From positions 1 to 11,875 of the forward strand of contig JAJRPU010000066.1 of the NCBI GenBank assembly GCA_024280615.1: a stretch of 11,875 nucleotides of DNA, written 5' to 3'. Under the pieces are notes generated by a model. That model made no database searches and was not told the DNA's origin. It saw only the letters and a list, made by a program, of their open reading frames with translations. Positions 6,980-11,875 of the stretch are shown here, one piece after another (the stretch's first letter is position 1; every line of letters starts with the position of its first letter). The position numbers and the translations under genes are program-made. The stretch is from Bacteroidota bacterium (GTDB lineage: Bacteria; Bacteroidota; Bacteroidia; JAADEI01).

Positions 6980-8752
6980 TTAAGGCAAACCTAACTTCTT
7001 TAGATACTCACCAGCCAATAATTTATATGGACTATCCCCATGCAATCGGACCAGTTTACTAAACCAATTCAGAGCACTCTCAATGTCTCCTCGCTCCAAG
7101 TCAATTATTGTAAGTTGATATAAAGCATCATCTACAAGAAGCAATTGAGGATTGGTCTCTACCATTTCAACCAAAAGGTCATATGCCCTTTCAATGTTTC
7201 CCGTAACATTTTTTTCAAACAAAGCCTGAAGGTATTTCAATTCATCTTTTAAAGATGAAAATTGTGCCTCTTGTATCATGGAATCTACATAAGCCATAAA
7301 AAGAAGTGTGTCTCTGAGTTTATAAGCATACCAAGCCTTAGCGTAATAAACGAGAGCCAAAGAGTCATCACGATACTCTTTAATGAACTGGATTAGCGAG
7401 AGGGCATCATTAGCTTGATATCTGGAAGGTCCTCCAGCAATAAGTTCTAGTTGATAAAGAGCCCATCCAAAATCCCCATTAGCAAAAGCCGATTCGGCAA
7501 GCTTATATCTTGCTTCAAGGCTTTTTTCAAGGTCTGGAGCCTCTCGTTCCGCTTGCATGTATTCAAGAATAGCCTCTGACAACAACCCATTAACAAAGTA
7601 TATATCCCCTCTTGTTAAATGATATTCATATCTCTGAATCCTCTTTGGCTCAAAGAACGGTTTATACCTATCAAGAACGCTAATTGCTGAATCTGGCATT
7701 TTTAAATACACTCCTATAATATATGCAAAATCTTTCACTGTTTGCGAACTAATTCGGCTCTTCAGAAGCTTAGCATAATCAAAAGCTAGTTGTTTAGCAA
7801 TGTCCGGTCTATACTCGGAACTATTAAAAAGAATTTCTTTTCTAATCGCCAGCTTCCTTTCTTTTGCAAGCCATTTATATGGTCCTGCACCATTCTCTTC
7901 AACCCATTCATAAGCCCTTAGAGCAACATTTAATAAACCTTCTTTTTCCCATTTTTGTCCAATGTCATATACTTTTTTGCCACGAGCAGATTTTTTCTTA
8001 TCTAAAGCGATAGCAAACTTAATAGCCCTATCCTCATCTCCCGTCGTGGCATACCATAGCACCGCTGCTTCCTGCACCTTGTCCCCAGCCCCTTTGGATA
8101 ACAAAGTATTCAAAGCCAGAGAAAATGACCTCCTTTTCAAACTATCGCCAGCCCACTGACGCATCAACTCCTCAACGGCAGGCATAAAAGCAGGCTCCCT
8201 GTTCAATTGCTCAAGATACGTTTTAGCGACTTCATACCAGAGACCCTGACGCTCGTAAACCCTTGTTATATCAAGCAGAAAAGCACCTTTTCCAACCTTG
8301 TCTTCTCCTTTTTTGTATATGAAGACAGCCAAATCCCATTGCTTTAAGTCTTCTGCAAATCGTCCATATTTAGCAATTTGAGCAGCATCCTCAGGGAGAA
8401 GTTCAGCAATTGTTTTCAATACCTTTTTTCTTTTTTTATCAGACGTAACAACATATTTCAATATCCAAGCAGTTAAGCTTCTCTTATGCTTTTTTAGGTA
8501 AGCATCAACCTGTTTAATCATGGAGAGTGTGTCTCCGCTAAGTAGATATGTTTTCCCTAGGAGAGCCAGGGCATCCTCGGAAGGATTTCTTGCCATTTGG
8601 TCCTCAAGAACTTCAATAGCCTTGCCATATTCACCTGCAGCGATTAACCTTTCTGCCTTATCTATTCCTTGCCTACTTGTTTCTATTCTAACCTGAGCAT
8701 TTAGAATGAAACTACTCAAGAACCACACCAACAATGCTATTATCAACCGCAT
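6980..8752 (-). CDS. Exported tetratricopeptide-repeat protein heading the sugar-nucleotide block
   Basis: The 590-residue product has a signal peptide (RLIIALLVWFLSSFI) ending LNA|QV after residue 19, so it should be periplasmic or surface-associated; no lipobox Cys is present. The rest is all-helical with TPR-like pairs, clearest at about residues 30-90 (GEYGKAIEVLEDQMARNP), 376-445 (RGDIYFVNGLLSEAILEYMQA and ANGDFGWALYQLELIAG) and 535-580 (ERGDIESALNWFSKLV). No catalytic motif is seen. Such proteins usually act as protein-binding scaffolds, so here it could organise glycan export or assembly, which is only inference from position. The ATG at 8752 is chosen because it gives a compact signal peptide. 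An in-frame TTG at 8764 would add MIWT and has AAGGGG five bases upstream (complement of 8770-8775), so it cannot be excluded. I do not recognise a named family. It is transcribed divergently from the OmpA-family gene. Confidence 0.8.
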   Translation of the reverse strand: MRLIIALLVWFLSSFILNAQVRIETSRQGIDKAERLIAAGEYGKAIEVLEDQMARNPSEDALALLGKTYLLSGDTLSMIKQVDAYLKKHKRSLTAWILKYVVTSDKKRKKVLKTIAELLPEDAAQIAKYGRFAEDLKQWDLAVFIYKKGEDKVGKGAFLLDITRVYERQGLWYEVAKTYLEQLNREPAFMPAVEELMRQWAGDSLKRRSFSLALNTLLSKGAGDKVQEAAVLWYATTGDEDRAIKFAIALDKKKSARGKKVYDIGQKWEKEGLLNVALRAYEWVEENGAGPYKWLAKERKLAIRKEILFNSSEYRPDIAKQLAFDYAKLLKSRISSQTVKDFAYIIGVYLKMPDSAISVLDRYKPFFEPKRIQRYEYHLTRGDIYFVNGLLSEAILEYMQAEREAPDLEKSLEARYKLAESAFANGDFGWALYQLELIAGGPSRYQANDALSLIQFIKEYRDDSLALVYYAKAWYAYKLRDTLLFMAYVDSMIQEAQFSSLKDELKYLQALFEKNVTGNIERAYDLLVEMVETNPQLLLVDDALYQLTIIDLERGDIESALNWFSKLVRLHGDSPYKLLAGEYLKKLGLP

Positions 8753-8773
8753 CGTCCATATCAACGCAACCCC

Positions 8774-8805
8774 TTGTTTCGTTTATTACATTACATTTAT
8801 CTTTG
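8774..8805 (+). promoter_or_regulatory. Bacteroidetes-type promoter for the OmpA-family gene (-33 TTG, -7 TATCTTTG)
   Basis: TATCTTTG at 8798-8805 is an exact TAnnTTTG -7 box, and TTG at 8774-8776 lies 21 bases upstream, within the known 17-23 range for the -33 element. It is the most complete promoter in the window. Transcription would begin around 8810-8813, leaving a leader of about 25-28 bases that is A/T-rich and has no Shine-Dalgarno. No equally good promoter for the divergent TPR gene was found in the 85-bp gap. Confidence 0.65.
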
Positions 8806-8837
8806 TATAATTAAAACCTAAATAAAATTATGTATCC

Positions 8838-10964
8838 ATGCGAACCAAGATAAACAAGCTGATGGCAATCTTTTTGGCAGCGACCATATTGTTCCCTGTC
8901 TCCATTACACAAAGCAATGCTCAAAATCTTGATAAAAAATCAAAAAAGAAGATTAAAAAATACCTAAAGAAAGCCTGGAAACCACTAACAGAACAGCCCC
9001 CTAACTTCAAAGAAGCACATGAGTATTTGGACGAAATCCTTAAGATATGGAATGGAGAGCCGCAGACCAATGCAATCATTGGTATTGAGTTTATGATCGG
9101 ACCTGAAAAAACAAAATCCATAAGATATTTCAAAACAGCAATTAAAAACGGACAGGTAGAACGAGATTTCCCCAAAGAAATATATCTCCTGCTGGGATGG
9201 GCATATCACTTGGCTCACAATATGGATAGTGCAGAATACTACTATCAAGCATATCGTAATCAATTGACACCTACGGAAAGAGAACAACGCGAAACTTGGA
9301 ATATAATTTATATTGCTCTTTTTAGCAGATTAGAGGAACTTACCTATAGACAAACCGTCACATTTTCTAATCCAGTAAGCTTCGTGGACAAGCGAATTGA
9401 AGAAGTCAAATATGGCAGGGAACTAATGAAAAATCCTGTTCCCGTTGAAATCAAAAATCTTGGACCTCAGGTCAATTCACCCTATCCCGAATATGCTCCC
9501 ATTATTACAGCAGATGAGTCAACTATTTATTTCACTGCACGGCGTCCTGAAAATGTGGGCAAAAAAGTTGACCCTTATGATGGACTATACTTTGAGGACG
9601 TTTGGGCAACACAAAAACAAGACGACGGAACATGGGGAAAGGCATACAATTTGGGACCACCCATCAATGATAAAGAACACGAATCGGTCATAGGGGTTTC
9701 TCCGGACGGACAGACAATTTATATATATAAGAGTGAAAATGGGGGAGACATATACGTTAGCCATCTTAAAGGCGACAAATGGACCAAACCAAAGCCTCTT
9801 CCCAAACCCATCAATTCAAAGTATTCAGAGAAAAGTATAGCTATATTCCCTGACGGCAAAAGAATGCTTTTCGTAAGCACCAGACCGGGAGGCTATGGCG
9901 GTAGAGATATTTGGATAGCAGAAAAGAACGAAAAAGGCAAATGGAAAAAGGTTTACAATGCCGGTCCCACCATTAACACACCTTATGATGAAGACGGTAT
10001 ATTCCTACATCCGGACGGAAAAACTCTTTATTTCAGCTCAAAAGGACACAAAACAATGGGAGGATATGACATTTTTAAGACAGTCTTTGAAAACGGGAAA
10101 TGGACTGAGCCGGTCAACTTAGGATATCCTGTTAACACTGCTGGGGATGACATTTATTTTGTGATTTCCTCTGACGGAAAACGTGCCTACTATGCCTCAT
10201 ACAGAGACGACTCACAAGGGGAAAAAGACCTTTACGTAATGGAATTTAAAACTGAAGAGATTGAAGCCAAGTTGGAAAAGAAGAAATTGACCTTGCAAGA
10301 GAAAGCCAAGTTGCCACTACTGGCTTTCAAACCAGCTTCCCCCATCACTCTGGTTAAAGGCTTTGTTTATGACTCTCTCACCAAGGACCCATTGGAAGCA
10401 CATGTTATAGTTCTTGATAATGCTACTGGGGACACCGTCAGGAGTGTAACTTCAAACTCTGTAACCGGTAAGTTTGTTGTCACCCTAACTCCGGGCAAAA
10501 ACTATGGTCTGGCAGTGACTAAGGAAGGATACCTGTTCTATTCAGCAAACTTTGATATTCCTTCAGATGCCCAGTATAAGGAAGTTAACCTAAAAGTTCC
10601 TTTAATTCCGATTAAAAAAGGGGCTGTTGTTGCATTGCGAAACATTTTCTTTGAATTTGACAAAGCTGATTTGAAACCCGAGTCTTATCCTGAACTTGAC
10701 CGTGTCGTTGAATTGATGAAGCAATATCCTAACATCAAAGTAGAGATAGCTGGGCACACCGATAGCATTGGTTCTGATGCATACAATCTGCGATTGAGCC
10801 AGCGTCGTGCCGAAGCAGTGGTTAAATATCTAGTCAGTAAAGGTATTGACCCATCCAGATTAATCGCTAAGGGCTACGGCGAAAGCCAACCTATAGCACC
10901 TAACAGCACAGAGGAGGGAAGGGCACTCAACAGGCGAGTTGAGTTCAGGATTATTGAAGACTAA
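8838..10964 (+). CDS. OmpA-family envelope protein with TPR-like, PD40 beta-propeller and carboxypeptidase-regulatory-like domains (PorE-like)
   Basis: The 708-residue product has a signal peptide cleaved at SNA|QN (after residue 28). A very basic segment follows (31-50, ten Lys in 20), then a helical TPR-like region (about 50-195). Residues about 205-470 hold five PD40/WD40-like blades, each opened by a variant of NLGPxIN (near 207, 271, 321, 374 and 427) and containing a DGKTLYF-like strand. Residues about 503-590 form a carboxypeptidase-regulatory-like beta sandwich (VKGFVYDSLTKDPLEAHV). Residues about 598-705 form the OmpA C-terminal peptidoglycan-binding domain, with Asp642 and Arg657 at the 15-residue spacing that binds diaminopimelate in OmpA. 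This domain order is that of PorE of the type IX secretion system, where it links the machine to peptidoglycan. PorE is a lipoprotein, whereas no lipobox Cys is present here, and no other T9SS gene is in view. It may therefore be a PorE homologue or a related OmpA-family anchor. Confidence 0.9.
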   Translation: MRTKINKLMAIFLAATILFPVSITQSNAQNLDKKSKKKIKKYLKKAWKPLTEQPPNFKEAHEYLDEILKIWNGEPQTNAIIGIEFMIGPEKTKSIRYFKTAIKNGQVERDFPKEIYLLLGWAYHLAHNMDSAEYYYQAYRNQLTPTEREQRETWNIIYIALFSRLEELTYRQTVTFSNPVSFVDKRIEEVKYGRELMKNPVPVEIKNLGPQVNSPYPEYAPIITADESTIYFTARRPENVGKKVDPYDGLYFEDVWATQKQDDGTWGKAYNLGPPINDKEHESVIGVSPDGQTIYIYKSENGGDIYVSHLKGDKWTKPKPLPKPINSKYSEKSIAIFPDGKRMLFVSTRPGGYGGRDIWIAEKNEKGKWKKVYNAGPTINTPYDEDGIFLHPDGKTLYFSSKGHKTMGGYDIFKTVFENGKWTEPVNLGYPVNTAGDDIYFVISSDGKRAYYASYRDDSQGEKDLYVMEFKTEEIEAKLEKKKLTLQEKAKLPLLAFKPASPITLVKGFVYDSLTKDPLEAHVIVLDNATGDTVRSVTSNSVTGKFVVTLTPGKNYGLAVTKEGYLFYSANFDIPSDAQYKEVNLKVPLIPIKKGAVVALRNIFFEFDKADLKPESYPELDRVVELMKQYPNIKVEIAGHTDSIGSDAYNLRLSQRRAEAVVKYLVSKGIDPSRLIAKGYGESQPIAPNSTEEGRALNRRVEFRIIED

Positions 10965-10992
10965 ATTGCCGTCCCATTTAAGGGCTTCCTTT

Positions 10993-11000
10993 TATCTTTG
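10993..11000 (+). promoter_or_regulatory. Bacteroidetes-type -7 promoter box for tdk
   Basis: TATCTTTG, identical to the -7 box of the OmpA-family gene, lies 21 bases before the tdk ATG, in the 57-bp gap after the OmpA-family stop. TTG at 10966-10968 could be the -33 element, but its 24-base spacing is slightly long. The box suggests that tdk and the dehydrogenase after it have their own promoter. I see no terminator hairpin in the same gap. Confidence 0.5.
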
Positions 11001-11021
11001 GCTTAATAAACTTATGCTATT

Positions 11022-11609
11022 ATGTCGCTTGACCCAGCCTCTTGGCACGGATATACACAGCGAGGATGGATAGAAGTTATTTGTGGTCCAATGTTTGCTG
11101 GCAAAACAGAAGAATTAATCCGGCGAGTTAAAAGATGCTTGCTAGCAAATCAAAAAGTAGCTATTATAAAGCCTGATATAGATAAGAGATATAGTTCTGA
11201 AGACATCGTTTCTCACGAAGGAAGACAACTAAAAGCAATTCCCATAAAAGACATTAAGAAGGCTTATGATTTAATCTCGCCAGACCATGATGTGTTAGCA
11301 ATTGACGAAGCGCAGTTTTTCTCTGAAGACATAGTGGAAGTGTCCACATATTTCGCCAACAGAGGCTTAAGGGTAATTGTTGCCGGTCTTGAAATGGACT
11401 ATCGGGGATTTCCATTCGGTCCAATGCCTCAGCTCTTAGCCGTGGCTGACCACATTACTAAGTTGCACGCTGTGTGTGTCAGATGTGGAGCACCAGCTCT
11501 ATTCTCTCACAGGAAAAGCAAGGAAGAAGGAGTAGTGGTCATAGGAAGCCTTGATAAATACGAACCATTGTGCAGAAGCTGTTTCCTAAAAGCAACCTCA
11601 AATGATTGA
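11022..11609 (+). CDS. tdk: Thymidine kinase (type II, zinc-containing)
   Basis: This 195-residue cytosolic enzyme phosphorylates thymidine with ATP in the pyrimidine salvage pathway. GPMFAGKT (residues 22-29) is the P-loop; AIDEAQFF (93-100) carries the Walker B Asp95 and the catalytic Glu96. AGLEMDYRGFPFG (121-133) and the C-terminal lasso region form the thymidine site. Two Cys pairs, CVRC (152 and 155) and CRSC (184 and 187), bind the structural zinc. Length is normal for bacterial and Bacteroidota enzymes, which often carry the short N-terminal tail seen here before WIEVICGPMF. ATG at 11022 is the natural start; there is no Shine-Dalgarno. The last 8 bp overlap the dehydrogenase gene, suggesting coupling of two genes with no obvious metabolic link. 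Confidence 0.96.
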   Translation: MSLDPASWHGYTQRGWIEVICGPMFAGKTEELIRRVKRCLLANQKVAIIKPDIDKRYSSEDIVSHEGRQLKAIPIKDIKKAYDLISPDHDVLAIDEAQFFSEDIVEVSTYFANRGLRVIVAGLEMDYRGFPFGPMPQLLAVADHITKLHAVCVRCGAPALFSHRKSKEEGVVVIGSLDKYEPLCRSCFLKATSND

Positions 11610-11875
11610 CTTAAATGGATATAGAGCATTAGTTGGGGGGGCAACTCAAGGAATTGGGAAGGCAATAGCCATTGAATTGGCACGGACGGGGGCAGAAGTC
11701 TGGATAATAGGAAGGGATGAAGACAAACTTCAAAAAACCATTAGCGAGTTAAGACAATATGGCAAAGTAGGGGAATACTTAGTTGCTGACTATGACTTGC
11801 CTGCCTCGGTTGCCTCAGCAATAGACAAATTCTTTATTCACCATCCCGGAAAAGTTTTTCATATTCTAATTAACA
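11602..11875 (+). CDS. Short-chain dehydrogenase/reductase, 5' part only
   Basis: The ATG at 11602 lies inside the last codons of tdk (8-bp overlap, +1 frame), and the frame stays open for 91 codons to the window end. The start of an SDR Rossmann fold is clear: YRALVGGATQGIGKAIAIELA (residues 7-27) has the GGATQGIG version of the TGxxxGIG cofactor loop. IIGRDEDKL (35-43) has an Arg after beta-2 that is common in NADP(H)-preferring members. VADYD follows beta-3, and HILIN at the edge is where the NNAG or NNTGG motif should continue. The resemblance is to SDRs often annotated as 3-oxoacyl-ACP reductase in Bacteroidota. The catalytic Ser-Tyr-Lys part lies beyond the window, so the substrate is unknown. 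No Shine-Dalgarno is seen. Confidence 0.85.
   Translation, partial: MIDLNGYRALVGGATQGIGKAIAIELARTGAEVWIIGRDEDKLQKTISELRQYGKVGEYLVADYDLPASVASAIDKFFIHHPGKVFHILIN

Noticed and set aside
8813..8820. TAGGTTTT on the minus strand as a -7 box for the TPR gene.
   Set aside because: It mismatches TAnnTTTG at the last base, lies 60 bases from the start, and its -33 element would fall inside the OmpA-family gene; too weak to annotate.
11635..11641. A run of seven G in the SDR cofactor loop, considered as a phase-variable or frameshift site.
   Set aside because: The frame reads correctly through it as Val-Gly-Gly-Ala, the run is short, and a housekeeping-type reductase is an unlikely target for phase variation.

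Overview
The window looks like chromosomal DNA from a Bacteroidota (Bacteroidetes/Chlorobi-group) bacterium of moderate-to-low G+C. Four independent signs support this. (1) There are four exact matches to the Bacteroidetes sigma -7 box TAnnTTTG, all in the short gaps upstream of genes. (2) Most starts have no Shine-Dalgarno sequence. (3) All three exported proteins have signal peptides ending in Ala|Gln, the Bacteroidetes 'Q-rule'. (4) Several gene types are typical of the phylum: a DUF4369/DUF5106-like TlpA protein cut by the window edge, a PorE-type TPR/PD40-propeller/OmpA protein, and the Nif3 plus COG1579 zinc-ribbon pair. I see no RNA genes, insertion sequences, CRISPR arrays, prophage or long repeats. 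Coding density is very high and no gene-free stretch exceeds about 85 bases.

Layout. 1-1019 (-) is a 5'-complete, 3'-truncated thioredoxin-fold envelope protein. A 60-bp divergent promoter region separates it from 1080-2673 (+), a Nif3-family metalloprotein that overlaps a coiled-coil zinc-ribbon protein; a terminator-like hairpin follows. From 8752 down to 2740 (-) runs one tightly packed five-gene block: exported TPR protein, UDP-glucose 6-dehydrogenase, UDP-glucuronate decarboxylase, family 2 glycosyltransferase, UDP-galactopyranose mutase. An 85-bp divergent gap leads to 8838-10964 (+), a large OmpA-family protein. This is followed by thymidine kinase (11022-11609) with its own -7 box, and an overlapping short-chain dehydrogenase that runs off the end of the window.

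How the genes fit together. Ugd and the decarboxylase make UDP-glucuronate and then UDP-xylose from UDP-glucose, while the mutase makes UDP-galactofuranose from UDP-galactopyranose. With the glycosyltransferase, the block reads as a sugar-nucleotide supply and transfer operon for a surface glycan containing glucuronate and/or xylose and galactofuranose. The exported TPR protein at its head is the least explained member. The OmpA-family protein has the domain order of PorE, the peptidoglycan-binding subunit of the type IX secretion system, but lacks a lipobox. No clearly new defence, mobile or biosynthetic system is visible. The best leads are the TPR-led sugar operon without a recognisable galactofuranosyltransferase, and the non-lipoprotein PorE-like protein.
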